A DNA stretch of 51,930 nucleotides from Actinomycetes bacterium (GCA_021798955.1 JAJZBK010000006.1:1-51930), one strand, 5' to 3'; counted from the first letter of the stretch, positions 1 through 8,958 are shown. The notes: generated by a model from the sequence alone, not told the origin. Program-made: numbers and translations.

Positions 1-82
1 ACGCGCCGTCGAACTCCTCGACGTCGGCCGCCGGCTGGCGAAGGACCGGATCGCCGTAGGTGCGCACCGTGTAGTGAGCCAT
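1..82 (-). CDS. def: Peptide deformylase, N-terminal fragment (cut by window edge)
   Basis: The first 27 codons are present. They read MAHYTVRTYGDPVLRQPA and on to an acidic stretch, which is the characteristic amino end of peptide deformylase (the YGDPVLR block before the first helix). The enzyme removes the formyl group from the initiator Met of nascent proteins in the cytoplasm. The catalytic motifs (GxGLAAxQ, EGCLS, HExDH) lie outside the window, so activity cannot be judged. The ATG at 82 is chosen because it gives the normal family N-terminus and has a TAGAGT box six bases upstream, which suggests a leaderless mRNA. In actinobacteria def often lies near priA and fmt; here a signalling island separates it from priA. 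Confidence 0.82.
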   Translation of the reverse strand, partial: MAHYTVRTYGDPVLRQPAADVEEFDGA

Positions 83-88
83 GCCACC

Positions 89-94
89 ACTCTA
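89..94 (-). promoter_or_regulatory. Putative leaderless -10 box of def
   Basis: TAGAGT reads towards def and ends six bases before its ATG. It belongs to a recurrent TANNNT arrangement in this window. No convincing -35 is visible. Confidence 0.45.
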
Positions 95-189
95 CGGGCA
101 CCCGCCGATGAACCGTCACTCGGCGCTATCGGCGCGCCCTCCCGCCCCCTCGCTCCTGCCCGGGCACCCTGGGGCACAATGGGAGCGTT

Positions 190-900
190 ATGTCTTCGGC
201 GCTCCCACCCGGCCAGGCCCCTCGGAGCCACGGCGCGGGGACAACGGAACGTCCGATCACCGTGCTCGTGGTCGAGGACCACCTGATGGTGGCCCAAGGG
301 CTCCTCGCCCTGCTCGACGGGGAAGACGGGATCGCGACGGTCGGGCACGCGACGACGATCGCCGCCGCCCACGACGCCGTGTCCGAGCTCCACCCCGACG
401 TGGTGCTGATGGACTTCCGCCTCCCCGACGGAGACGGCGTCACCGCTGCGAGACGCATTCGTGACCACTACGAGGACATCCAGGTGGTCCTGTTGACCGG
501 AGCGGGCGACGACTCGGTGCTGGCTGCCGCCGTGGACGCGGGATGCGCGGGGTTCGTGACAAAGGACGGACGGGTCGACGAGGTCGTGCGGGCCATCCGA
601 GCCGCTGCCGCCGGCGAGATGGCGATCCCCACTGACCGGCTCGGTGCCCTCCTCTCGACGCTCTCCCGACGCCGCCAGCCGCCTAACGGCCTGAGCGCTC
701 GCGAGCTGGAGGTGCTCCGACTGTTGGCGACGGGTGCCTCGACCACCGAGATCGTCGAGCAGCTGGTGCTCAGTCCCCACACCGTTCGGAACCACGTTCG
801 CAACATCTTGACCAAGCTCGGCGCGCACTCGAAGCTCGAAGCGGTCGCCATCGCCGCCCGCGAGGGCATCGTCACCCTCAACGATCCCGGCCAGCGCTGA
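190..900 (+). CDS. NarL/FixJ-family response regulator
   Basis: This 236-residue protein has a receiver domain at about 23-140 and a LuxR-type helix-turn-helix at about 168-226. The acidic pair VVED (residues 27-30), the phosphoacceptor D75 in VVLMDFRLPDG, T103 and K125 in GFVTKDG are all present, so the receiver should be phosphorylatable. The output domain contains LSARELEVLRLLA and SPHTVRNHVRNILTKL. It should bind DNA as a dimer when phosphorylated. The ATG is preceded by GGGAG four bases away. It ends 36 bp from the convergent histidine kinase stop; HisKA_3 kinases usually pair with NarL-type regulators, so the two are probably partners (inference). The residues before about 22 look like a flexible extension, and the targets are unknown. 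Confidence 0.93.
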   Translation: MSSALPPGQAPRSHGAGTTERPITVLVVEDHLMVAQGLLALLDGEDGIATVGHATTIAAAHDAVSELHPDVVLMDFRLPDGDGVTAARRIRDHYEDIQVVLLTGAGDDSVLAAAVDAGCAGFVTKDGRVDEVVRAIRAAAAGEMAIPTDRLGALLSTLSRRRQPPNGLSARELEVLRLLATGASTTEIVEQLVLSPHTVRNHVRNILTKLGAHSKLEAVAIAAREGIVTLNDPGQR

Positions 901-936
901 CGAGACCGCACGGACCTGGCGCCAACCAGGGCCGCC

Positions 937-2700
937 TCAGTCGGCAGACGACCCCGACGAACGCCCGCCCACCTGGCCACTGGCGCCCTCGTGCGTGCCG
1001 ACTCCCTCGCTGTCGCCGCCTCCCTCGCTGTCGCCACCGGGGACCCATGCCTCGAGCGTCGTCCCCCTGCCCGGTTGCGAGCTAAGCGTTAACCATCCTT
1101 CGGCCAGCTCGGCTTGTTCGCGCATGAGCGGGAGCCCGAAGCGTCGGTCGTCACCCGTCACCGCCGGGTCGAAACCGACCCCGTCGTCGCTGACCCGCAG
1201 CAGGAGCCCGCCCGAACGGTCCTCGAAGACCACGTCGACCCGCACCGCCTGCGCATGCCGGGCCACGTTGGTCAACGCTTCCTTGGCGATCCGGTAGACC
1301 ACCGCGGCCTGCAGGGACGACGGGGGGCGGCCGAGCATCGAGCGCACCGACACCTGGCAACCGGAAGGTGCAAGCAAGCGATCGGCGAGCTCCTCGACCG
1401 AGAGGGCCAAGCCCTTCAGCTCGAGGGCCGGCGGACGCAGGTCGAAGAGCACGTGGCGCAGCCGATCGGTCGCCGAGGCCACCGTTTGCTCGAGGTCGTC
1501 GAGGATGTCCGTCGCTGCCGCTCCGGAGACCAGCCGGCGCAGCAGTTGCAGCTTGAGCCCGACACCGGTCAGGACCTGGATCGAGTCGTCGTGGATCTCG
1601 ACGGCGATCCGGCTTCGCTCGTCCTCTTGAGCGCGGGCGAGGCGTCGCACCAGGGCACGTCGCTGAGCGATGCTCGAGCCCAGCAGACGGACCGCCCTCC
1701 GCAGCTCCTCGGTCACCTCCTCGGCCGCCTCGGTGCGGGCCTCGAGGGCCGCCACCAACCGGGCGTTCTCGAGCGCGAGCGAGGCCAGCCGGGCCACCTG
1801 GTCGGCGAAGACAGCGTCGTCGTGGGTGAAGGCGCGATGGGCGTCGTCGTAGGTGAAGGCGCAACGGGCCTCGCCGTCGGTCACGACCCGGTCGGCGTCG
1901 CCAGCACCGCCGGGGCCAAAGCGCACGACGGCCACCAGTCCGACCGGTCCGTCCGGACCGAGGAGCGGGAGGGTGAGGGCGCCCGACAGGCCGAGATCGG
2001 CGACCAGCGAGGCGACCTCCTCGCTGGCACCGGCAACGAGGTCGTCAACCCTGCCGGCCAGGGCCCGACCCGAGCGGAGCACGCCGTTCACCCACGGCAC
2101 CAGCTCCGTCAGCTCGCCCGTGCGGTCCACCAGTCGGCTGGTGCGCTCGGCGTCGGCACCGTAGGAGGCCGCCACCCGGTACACGCCGTCGCCACCGACC
2201 AGGCGGGCGATCGAGCATGCGTCGTAGAACCGGCCCAGGGCCCGGGTCAGGCGGTCGAGGACCGCCCGAACGTCGGGGCCTGCCTCCGACAGCGCCACGG
2301 AGAGCTCCGACAAGAAGGCGGTGCGCGCCGCCTGGCTGGCGAGGACCGCCTCGGCCTCGACCTGCTCGGAGATGTCGTCGATGATGATGACCCCGCCCCC
2401 ACCCTCCCCCAGGCGGGCCCTGGTCGAACGGACCCAGAGCATCGACCCGTCCCGGTGCTGCAACTGCAACCGGCGCCGACTGACCTCGGCCCACGGCCCG
2501 GTGCTCGGCTGCTCCTCCTCGGCCACGATCGCGTCCGGGTCCCCCACCACCCACTCGAGGGTGGTGTGCCCGACCATCTCAGCGGGCTCGTGGCCGAGGA
2601 GCCGGGCGAGACCCGGGCTCACCGAGACGATGCGACGGTCGTCGTCGACGATCACGCTCCCCCCCCGCACCACACCCGTCTGCCCACCGCGATCGGTCAT
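937..2700 (-). CDS. PAS-GAF sensor histidine kinase, HisKA_3 (NarX/DegS type)
   Basis: This is a 587-residue kinase. A PAS domain at about 10-115 ends in the PAC-like IIIDDISEQ, and a GAF domain spans about 130-315. A helical linker precedes the HisKA_3 dimerisation box, with H370 in RIAVEIHDDSIQ. The ATPase domain has an N-box at EALTNVARHA (about 474-483) and a G1 box DDGVGFD near 505. No transmembrane segment is seen, so it is probably cytoplasmic. The frame stays open to an ATG at 2895, but the extra 65 residues are low-complexity, whereas the ATG at 2700 follows GAGGG four bases away and starts just before the PAS fold; I prefer 2700. Two small in-frame duplications lie in the gene (1814-1867 in the GAF region, 1003-1038 at the C-terminus). 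The C-terminal Gly/Ser-rich tail is probably disordered. Confidence 0.9.
   Translation of the reverse strand: MTDRGGQTGVVRGGSVIVDDDRRIVSVSPGLARLLGHEPAEMVGHTTLEWVVGDPDAIVAEEEQPSTGPWAEVSRRRLQLQHRDGSMLWVRSTRARLGEGGGGVIIIDDISEQVEAEAVLASQAARTAFLSELSVALSEAGPDVRAVLDRLTRALGRFYDACSIARLVGGDGVYRVAASYGADAERTSRLVDRTGELTELVPWVNGVLRSGRALAGRVDDLVAGASEEVASLVADLGLSGALTLPLLGPDGPVGLVAVVRFGPGGAGDADRVVTDGEARCAFTYDDAHRAFTHDDAVFADQVARLASLALENARLVAALEARTEAAEEVTEELRRAVRLLGSSIAQRRALVRRLARAQEDERSRIAVEIHDDSIQVLTGVGLKLQLLRRLVSGAAATDILDDLEQTVASATDRLRHVLFDLRPPALELKGLALSVEELADRLLAPSGCQVSVRSMLGRPPSSLQAAVVYRIAKEALTNVARHAQAVRVDVVFEDRSGGLLLRVSDDGVGFDPAVTGDDRRFGLPLMREQAELAEGWLTLSSQPGRGTTLEAWVPGGDSEGGGDSEGVGTHEGASGQVGGRSSGSSAD
1003..1038. 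repeat. Two 18-bp tandem copies in the kinase C-terminus
   Basis: Two adjacent 18-bp units (tccctcgctgtcgcc plus gcc or acc) encode the repeated GGDSEG/GGDSEG tail of the histidine kinase. The frame is kept. Confidence 0.8.
1814..1867. repeat. Two 27-bp tandem copies inside the kinase GAF region
   Basis: Units at 1814-1840 and 1841-1867 share gcgtcgtcgt and ggtgaaggcgc and differ at only a few bases. On the coding strand they give AFTYDDAHR followed by AFTHDDAVF, a nine-residue duplication just before the last GAF helix. The frame is preserved. Confidence 0.82.
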
Positions 2701-3075
2701 GCTGCCCTCGTCTCCGTCTCCCCCGCGTGCGGCCACCGCCAGACGGCTCCCGGCGGCCACCCGTCCCTCGCTCCGGGCGACCTGAGCCCGCCGCCATGCT
2801 GGGGATCGTCCACCCGCGGCCAGCGCGGCCCGACCTTCGCCACCGACACCATGGTCGGCCGATCGGCCCTCCCCGCCAAGGCTCATGCTGACCATCCCTG
2901 TGACACAAACGCGTCATGTCGGACGCGCACCGTAGCGGAGATGACACAGATGGGCCATGGCGAACGCCACGTGTGGGTCTACGGCCACGGCACTACGTGG
3001 CCGATGATGGAGCCGGAGCGCTGGCGTGGCCCCGTTCGGCACGGACGGCCTGCGCCGGTGGAGGAGCCCGCAGCG
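2701..3075. other. Divergent intergenic region between the two kinase genes
   Basis: This region holds the divergent starts and probably the promoters of the sensor kinase (-) and the EAL/kinase fusion (+). The frame of the + gene is open throughout, with possible starts at 2941, 3076 and 3232. TGACACA occurs twice in direct orientation (2901-2907 and 2942-2948), which could be a regulator site. I see no clear -35/-10 pair. Confidence 0.4.
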
Positions 3076-5808
3076 ATGGAGAAGCCCGCGCCAGTGGAGG
3101 AGCTGTACCGAGACCCAACGGGGCACGAGTCCCGACGGCACGGTGGCGAGCACCGCGGTGTCGCCGGGGACGGCACCCGCGCGAGGCGCGATCTCGGAAC
3201 CTCGGCACCGGTGGAGGGAACGACGTCTACGGTGGCCCCAGCGCCACCTTCCCCTGGTCCCGATGCTCCGCTCGTGCTCATCGTCGCCCTCGAGGAGCGC
3301 GAGATCGCCCGGGCTCGCCTGGTGCTCCGCACGGCAGCCCACGACCGGCACGAGCGGCCCCAGCCGGTCCGTGAGCTGATCGTGTCCTCGATCGCCGACG
3401 CCCTCGTCGCCTACGGGGAGGAGCTGCCGGCGGCGACGCTCCTGTCGCCCCGCCTCCTCGACCACCGCGTCGGCCGCGGTGCACAGATGCTCGAAGCAGT
3501 CGAGGCCTCCGTGCCGGTCATCACGCTCCCGGTCGTCTCGGCCGGCACCGACCTGCGCTCGGTGGCAATGGTGCGTCGAGCCCTCAGGAGGTCCGCCTCG
3601 AGACGGGGCGGCCTGGAGCGCCCTGCACAGCCGCCGAGCCTGACGGGGCCGCCCTCCGGTGACCTGACCGTCGACCAGGCGCGCCGGGACGAGCTGACCG
3701 GTCTGGCCGACCGACCGACGCTGTGCAGCGCGCTCGACCACCTGGCCTGCCGGGGACGGCTGTCGGCCGTCGCCGTCGTCGCGGTCGGCCTCGACCACTT
3801 CAGTCGCATCAACGAGGGCTACGGACAGTCGACCGGGGACGCCGTGCTGCGCCGAGTGGCCGAGTCCCTGGCCGCCGTGGTGCCCGAGGACGGGCTCCAC
3901 CTCCTCGCTCGGATCGGGGGCGACACCTTTGCCCTCGTCGCCGACGGTGTCGACGACTTGCCGGCGGCCCACTTCGTGGCCGACCGCCTTGCCTCGGCGG
4001 TCGTGGCGGCCGTCGACGAGTTCTCGCTCGACCTCCATCCCACCGCCTCGACCGGCATCGTCCTCGGCACGTCGGCCCACGGATCGGACCTCCTCTCCCA
4101 TGCCGAGACGGCGCTACGCGAAGCAAGCCGATCGGGCGGCCACCGCTCGGTGGTGTTCGACCACCCATTGAAGGGGCGTGTCCTGTCACGGTCCCACCTC
4201 GAAGCGGCACTCCGGGTGGCCATCGAGGAGCGGCAGTTCCGGCTGCACTACCAGCCGATCGTGGAGGTCGCCACCGGCCGGGTCCGTGGCTTCGAGGCCC
4301 TGGTCCGGTGGCTCCACCCCGAGGACGGCCTCCTCGGGCCCGACCGTTTCATCGGCGCCGCCGAGGAGACTGGCCTCATCCGGCCGCTCGGTGCCTGGGT
4401 GCTCACGACTGCGGTGCGCCGGCTCGACCAGCTCCACCGGGCCCATCCCGATCTCGCGATCGAGATGGCTGTCAACGTCTCGGCTCGCCAGCTCGACGAC
4501 CCGACCCTGCTCGACACCCTGGTCGAGGCCTTGGCACATCTCACCGCAGCGCCCTCACAGCTCTGCCTCGAGATCACCGAGAGCGCCCTGCTCGGAGACG
4601 CGGAGCAGGCTGCCGAGACCCTGCGGGCAGCGCGCGCGCTCGGCGTCCGGGTCGCCCTCGACGACTTCGGGACGGGCTACTCCTCGTTGTCGCAGATCCG
4701 CACCATCGCCATCGACGTCCTCAAGATCGACCAGTCCTTCGTCGCCGGGTTGACCACCTGCCCAGAGGACGCACTCGTCGTCGACGCTGTCGTCGACCTC
4801 GGGACGCACCTCGGCTTCACCCTCATCGCCGAGGGCGTCGAGACCGAGGAACAGTGCCGGCGGCTGCTGGCCATGGGGTGCCGGCTCACCCAGGGGTTCC
4901 TGTGGAGCCGGCCCGTGCCCGGCGACCTGATCGAGGGCATCCTCGAGGCGAGCGCCCGGGGTGCCTACCGCTTGCGGCTGTCCGACGACACCACGGACCA
5001 CGCCATCCGAGCGCACGGAGCGGGCCCGACCACCACCTCGCCGACCGGCCCGTCGGGCGCCGACCCGGGAACCGGACTGCCTCCCGGCGACGACGCGGGT
5101 GGTCGGCCACCCGAGCCCTCCCCTGACGGGGTCCATTCCGTCACCGAGCTCCACGATGCCCTCGTCGTGCTGTCCCACGAGCTGCGCACGCCGATCCACG
5201 TCATCCACGGCTTCGCCCAGCTGCTGGCCCAGGACCTCGATGGCGAGGACGAGAGCCGACGTTCGGCGGTCGAGGCCATCGTGCGTCAAGCCGAGGAGAT
5301 GACGGCGATGGTCGACTCCCTGGTCGATGCCCGGGCCGTCGACACCGGGACGCTCCGGATCGACCACGACCTCGTCGACCTCTCCGGCCTCGTGGGCCAG
5401 CTGTGCGAGGACCTCCGTCACACCCTCGGCGACCATCCGCTCCGGCTCGTCGTTCCGGGTCGGGCGGACGTCGTCGGCGACGCCGGGCGCCTCCGCCAGA
5501 TCGTGACCAACCTGCTCGTCAACGCCGCGAAGTTCGCCCCCGGTGCGACGCCGATCGACCTCGTGGTGACCAGTCACGTCCCCTGGGTGACCGTGAACGT
5601 CCGCGACCGGGGTCCGGGTGTTGCTCCCGACCAAGTCGGCAGCTTGTTCCGCAAGTTCTCACGGCTCGGCTCCAGTCGGCCCGGCACCGGCCTCGGGCTC
5701 TACCTGGCTCGCGGCCTCGCTCGGGCCCACGGAGGAGACCTGCGCTACCGCGACGCACCCGGTGGCGGTGCCGACTTCGAGCTGACGATCCCTGCCGGCA
5801 CCTCGTGA
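3076..5808 (+). CDS. Degenerate GGDEF - EAL phosphodiesterase - histidine kinase fusion
   Basis: About 910 residues from this start. Residues about 60-180 form an alpha/beta region I cannot assign. A GGDEF domain follows with GGDTF at residue 281: the catalytic Glu is replaced by Thr, and I see no RxxD inhibitory site, so cyclase activity is unlikely. The EAL domain is complete: FEALVRW (Glu at 407), NVSARQL, EITESAL, LDDFGTGYSS, LKIDQSF, IAEGVE and QGFLWS. After a Pro/Gly linker comes a full HisKA-HATPase kinase: LSHELRTP with His701, NLLVNAAKF, DRGPGV, LFRKFSR and GTGLGLYLAR. It should hydrolyse c-di-GMP and autophosphorylate. No membrane segment is seen. The start at 3076 has GGAGGAG nine bases upstream, but third-codon GC content only rises after about 3232, so the real start may be the GTG there, or the ATG at 2941. 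No response regulator is adjacent on its strand. Confidence 0.88.
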   Translation: MEKPAPVEELYRDPTGHESRRHGGEHRGVAGDGTRARRDLGTSAPVEGTTSTVAPAPPSPGPDAPLVLIVALEEREIARARLVLRTAAHDRHERPQPVRELIVSSIADALVAYGEELPAATLLSPRLLDHRVGRGAQMLEAVEASVPVITLPVVSAGTDLRSVAMVRRALRRSASRRGGLERPAQPPSLTGPPSGDLTVDQARRDELTGLADRPTLCSALDHLACRGRLSAVAVVAVGLDHFSRINEGYGQSTGDAVLRRVAESLAAVVPEDGLHLLARIGGDTFALVADGVDDLPAAHFVADRLASAVVAAVDEFSLDLHPTASTGIVLGTSAHGSDLLSHAETALREASRSGGHRSVVFDHPLKGRVLSRSHLEAALRVAIEERQFRLHYQPIVEVATGRVRGFEALVRWLHPEDGLLGPDRFIGAAEETGLIRPLGAWVLTTAVRRLDQLHRAHPDLAIEMAVNVSARQLDDPTLLDTLVEALAHLTAAPSQLCLEITESALLGDAEQAAETLRAARALGVRVALDDFGTGYSSLSQIRTIAIDVLKIDQSFVAGLTTCPEDALVVDAVVDLGTHLGFTLIAEGVETEEQCRRLLAMGCRLTQGFLWSRPVPGDLIEGILEASARGAYRLRLSDDTTDHAIRAHGAGPTTTSPTGPSGADPGTGLPPGDDAGGRPPEPSPDGVHSVTELHDALVVLSHELRTPIHVIHGFAQLLAQDLDGEDESRRSAVEAIVRQAEEMTAMVDSLVDARAVDTGTLRIDHDLVDLSGLVGQLCEDLRHTLGDHPLRLVVPGRADVVGDAGRLRQIVTNLLVNAAKFAPGATPIDLVVTSHVPWVTVNVRDRGPGVAPDQVGSLFRKFSRLGSSRPGTGLGLYLARGLARAHGGDLRYRDAPGGGADFELTIPAGTS

Positions 5809-5826
5809 CGGTGGGCTGACCGCCCA

Positions 5827-5864
5827 GCCGTCCCCGGGTAGCCCGGCCGTCCCCCGGTAGCCCG
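5827..5864. repeat. Two 19-bp tandem copies with hairpin potential between convergent genes
   Basis: gccgtccccgggtagcccg (5827-5845) is followed by a copy with one change (5846-5864). The first contains CCGGG-TAG-CCCGG, a 5-bp stem with a 3-base loop. It lies between the convergent EAL/kinase gene and priA and may act as a weak bidirectional terminator. Confidence 0.55.
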
Positions 5865-5890
5865 GCCCGGCGGGGCCCCTGCACCGGTAC

Positions 5891-7693
5891 TCAGAGGTCG
5901 GTGGCGTCCACGGCCACCCGTACCTTTCCGCCCGGACGGCCCGCCCTGGCCAACGCGTCGCACAGCACCACGTGGTCGGCCGCCCGCACGGCGACCCGGT
6001 CCCCGTCGAAGGTCGAGACGGCAACGCCCGGGACGGTGGCCAGCGCGGTGGCCAGCGCGGTAGTCCCCGGACCGTCGAGGGTAGCGAGAGCGGCGAAGGG
6101 AGGGAGGTCGAGCGCCCGCCGCACGGCCCGCTGGTGCTCGGAGACGACGCTCGGATCGCCCCGTCGGGCCGCCTCGAAGACCTGGTGGTCGCCAAGGCGG
6201 GTCTGGGCGAGCACGCGCCCCGGACCCCCCCGACCGCCGACCAGCCGTCCTGCCCGGACGAGGAGTGCCAGCGCTTCCTCGGCTGCCGTGAACCGACGCG
6301 CCAACAGGTGCTGGTCGAAGTCGAGGAAAGCCACCAGATTGGCCGGCCCCGACCGGTACAGGGCCGCCGTGGTCCCGACGACCACCCGGGCCGGGGGGCC
6401 GACGTCCGGTCGGGAGCCGTCACCGGCAACCGAGTGGGCGCTGGCCGCGCCCGGTGGTCCCGCCTCCTCGTGCACGGGCTGACCGAGCAGCCGACCGAGC
6501 TCGTCGGCGGCACGCGCCACCCCGGGACGCAAGAGCTTGAGGCGGCTGGAGTCGCACCGGGCGCACAGGACCGGCCGTTGCTCTCCGCACCGCCGGCACT
6601 CGAGGACGTCCGACGACGCCCCCAGCTCCATGGCACCCCCGCAGCGCGTGCAGGCCGCCACCGCACCGCAGGCAGAACAAGCCAGCAGCCGAGCCCGCCC
6701 CCGCCGATTGAGCACGCAGACCACTCGGCCACCGGGGTCGGCGAGGACGGCGCGCGCCTCGGCCACCAGGCGCTCCGAGAACAGCCCGGTGCGCGGGTCG
6801 TCGCCGACCCGGTCGACCACGACGACCTCGGGCCAACCCCGGCGCTCGACCGTCCGGGGCGTGACCACCACGCGCGCCCGCTCGGTGAGCTCCACCGTCG
6901 GACAGGGCGTCACGAGCACGACCGGGGCCCCAGCCCGCCGGCCGCGCTCGACAGCAACGTCGACCGCAGACCAGGTGGGTGCCCGCTCTTCACGGTACGC
7001 CTCGTCGTGGGCGTCGAGGACCACGACAACCCGTACGGCCGGCAACGGTGCCCACGCCGCACCACGGACCCCCACCGCCACGGCGCTCCCGCCACGGGCA
7101 ACCGCCCAGTCGTCTGGCAGGAGCGCGCTCGGGGCACCGGCAGCCCGCAGCCGGCCGACGAGGACCTCGGCCTGCCGGCGCGACGGCACCAGCACGAGCG
7201 CCCCAGTCGGGCCCAACCGGTGGAGCACCTCGAGGACGACACGAGCGCCGTCGAAGGTCGGAGCCAATCGCACCACCGCCGGTCGGTCGCTCGGCACCGC
7301 GAGCGCCTGGTCGACGACGTCGACCGCTCCCCCACCCGGCGAGGCGACCACCGAGTGGCGCTGAGCCGAGGCGACCTGTCGGGCCCGTACGACCCGGGGA
7401 GCGGTCGCCGTGGCGAGGAAGCTCGACACCGGTCCGGCCCACCGCCACGACGCCCAGGCAGCGAGCGCCACCACGTCCGCAGGCGGCCCCACGCCGCGTG
7501 CCGCCAGGATGGGCTTCGGCTCGATCCCTGCTGGCGGCTCGACGTGGTCGGCGACCACCCAGCCCCGCACGCGGCGACCGTGGAGCTCCACTCGGACGGG
7601 TGTCCCGATCTCGACGGAGCCGTCCAGGTCCGGCGGGACCGAGTAGTCAAACGCCCTCCCTAGGGCGGCGACGTCCACGATGACACCGACCAC
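5891..7693 (-). CDS. priA: Primosomal protein N' (PriA), helicase motifs degenerate
   Basis: This 600-residue replication-restart protein starts at a GTG that gives VVGVIVDVAALGRAFDYSVP, the usual PriA 3'-DNA-binding fold; the frame upstream only reads through metK. The zinc region is intact, with four CxxC pairs (CSAC, CTRC, CRRC, CARC), so two Zn sites are predicted. The helicase signatures are not: no GxTGSGKT P-loop is present, and the DEEH region reads LDAHDEAYREERAPTW. Actinobacterial PriA proteins are known to lack detectable helicase motifs, so this is probably lineage-normal, with a DNA-binding and primosome-assembly role. It follows metK by 68 bp on the same strand. No strong Shine-Dalgarno precedes the GTG, so the exact start is moderately certain. 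Confidence 0.87.
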   Translation of the reverse strand: MVGVIVDVAALGRAFDYSVPPDLDGSVEIGTPVRVELHGRRVRGWVVADHVEPPAGIEPKPILAARGVGPPADVVALAAWASWRWAGPVSSFLATATAPRVVRARQVASAQRHSVVASPGGGAVDVVDQALAVPSDRPAVVRLAPTFDGARVVLEVLHRLGPTGALVLVPSRRQAEVLVGRLRAAGAPSALLPDDWAVARGGSAVAVGVRGAAWAPLPAVRVVVVLDAHDEAYREERAPTWSAVDVAVERGRRAGAPVVLVTPCPTVELTERARVVVTPRTVERRGWPEVVVVDRVGDDPRTGLFSERLVAEARAVLADPGGRVVCVLNRRGRARLLACSACGAVAACTRCGGAMELGASSDVLECRRCGEQRPVLCARCDSSRLKLLRPGVARAADELGRLLGQPVHEEAGPPGAASAHSVAGDGSRPDVGPPARVVVGTTAALYRSGPANLVAFLDFDQHLLARRFTAAEEALALLVRAGRLVGGRGGPGRVLAQTRLGDHQVFEAARRGDPSVVSEHQRAVRRALDLPPFAALATLDGPGTTALATALATVPGVAVSTFDGDRVAVRAADHVVLCDALARAGRPGGKVRVAVDATDL

Positions 7694-7761
7694 TCGCCGG
7701 GCCGGTCGCCCGTCGGGAGCACCCCCCTCGTTTGGGGCACCAACGAGATCGAGTCGATCGC

Positions 7762-8958
7762 TCAGAGGCCGAGTGCCTGCTTCAAGTCGTCCACCCGGGG
7801 GGTGTCCTCCCAGGTGAACTCCTTGTCGGACCGGCCGAAGTGCCCGTACGCGGCAGTCTTGCGGTAGATCGGGCGCTTCAGGTCGAGCGCGCGCACGATG
7901 GCGGCGGGCCGAAGGTCGAAGATCTCCTCGACGGCCTTGGAGATGGCCGTCGGGTCCACCCGCTCCGTCCCGAAGGTCTCGACCAGCAACGAGACCGGGC
8001 GAGCCACACCGATGGCGTAGGCCACCTGGATCTCGCAACGCGTCGCTGCTCCGGCCGCCACCACGTGCTTGGCCACCCAGCGAGCGGCGTAGGCGGCCGA
8101 GCGGTCGACCTTGGAGGGGTCCTTGCCCGAGAAGGCGCCTCCGCCGTGACGGGCCATGCCACCGTAGGTGTCGACGATGATCTTGCGGCCGGTCAGCCCG
8201 GTGTCGGCATGGGGGCCACCGATCTCGAAGACGCCGGTCGGGTTGGCGAGGAGCCGCAGCCCGTCGGTGTCGAGGTCGGCCGGCAGCAGGGGGTTGACCA
8301 CGTTGTCACGCAAGTCGGGAAGCAGGAGGGTCTCGATGTCGATGCCGGGGTCGTGCTGGGTCGAGATCAGCACGGTGTCGAGCGAGACCGGTCGTCCGTC
8401 CTCGTAGGTGACGCTGACCTGGGTCTTTCCGTCGGGACGCAGGTAGGGCAGGACGCCCACCCGACGGACCTGGGCCAGCCGCTGGGCCAGCCGGTGGGCC
8501 AGCCAGATGGGCAGGGGCATGAGGTCCGGCGTCTCGTCGCAGGCGTAGCCGAACATCATCCCCTGGTCGCCAGCGCCCTGGGCGTTCAGCTCGTCTTCAC
8601 CACCCGTTCCGGCACGCACCTCGAGGGCACGGTCGACGCCCTGGCCGATGTCGGGCGACTGTTCGTCGAGGGCGACCATGACGCCACAGGTCTTGCCGTT
8701 GATCCCGTAGGCGTCGTCGTCGTAGCCGATGTCGAGGACGACGCGGCGCACGAGTGTCGGGATGTCGACGTAGGTCGAGGTCGTGATCTCCCCTGCCACC
8801 AGCACGAGGCCGGTCGTGAGCAGCGTCTCGCAGGCCACCCGGCTGTTGGGGTCCTCGGCGAGCAAGGCATCGAGGACGGCGTCGGAGATCTGGTCGGCCA
8901 TCTTGTCGGGATGGCCTTCTGTCACCGACTCCGACGTGAAGGTCCAGCGAGTGCTCAC
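7762..8958 (-). CDS. metK: S-adenosylmethionine synthase
   Basis: This 398-residue cytoplasmic enzyme makes S-adenosylmethionine from Met and ATP. Family motifs are complete: [19 protein letters not shown] at the N-terminus, [12 protein letters not shown] in the middle, and [19 protein letters not shown] in the C-terminal third. The length is typical. The GTG at 8958 is chosen because it gives [12 protein letters not shown] and has GGAG six bases upstream. The long gap to coaBC (205 bp) contains a strong hairpin at 9062-9093, which may control expression. It is followed by priA; the coaBC-metK-priA order is common in actinobacteria. Confidence 0.97.
   Translation of the reverse strand: MSTRWTFTSESVTEGHPDKMADQISDAVLDALLAEDPNSRVACETLLTTGLVLVAGEITTSTYVDIPTLVRRVVLDIGYDDDAYGINGKTCGVMVALDEQSPDIGQGVDRALEVRAGTGGEDELNAQGAGDQGMMFGYACDETPDLMPLPIWLAHRLAQRLAQVRRVGVLPYLRPDGKTQVSVTYEDGRPVSLDTVLISTQHDPGIDIETLLLPDLRDNVVNPLLPADLDTDGLRLLANPTGVFEIGGPHADTGLTGRKIIVDTYGGMARHGGGAFSGKDPSKVDRSAAYAARWVAKHVVAAGAATRCEIQVAYAIGVARPVSLLVETFGTERVDPTAISKAVEEIFDLRPAAIVRALDLKRPIYRKTAAYGHFGRSDKEFTWEDTPRVDDLKQALGL

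Noticed and set aside
1114-2940. Very long open frame continuing upstream of the EAL/kinase fusion
   Set aside because: It is antisense to the PAS-GAF kinase, whose conserved motifs are clear on the other strand. The frame is open only because of high GC content.
3916-3930. Active diguanylate cyclase
   Set aside because: The signature reads GGDTF; loss of the catalytic Glu makes cyclase activity unlikely.
2914-4101. Long minus-strand open frame opposite the GGDEF region
   Set aside because: Its translation is Gly/Arg/Glu-rich without motifs, while the plus strand encodes recognisable GGDEF and EAL domains.
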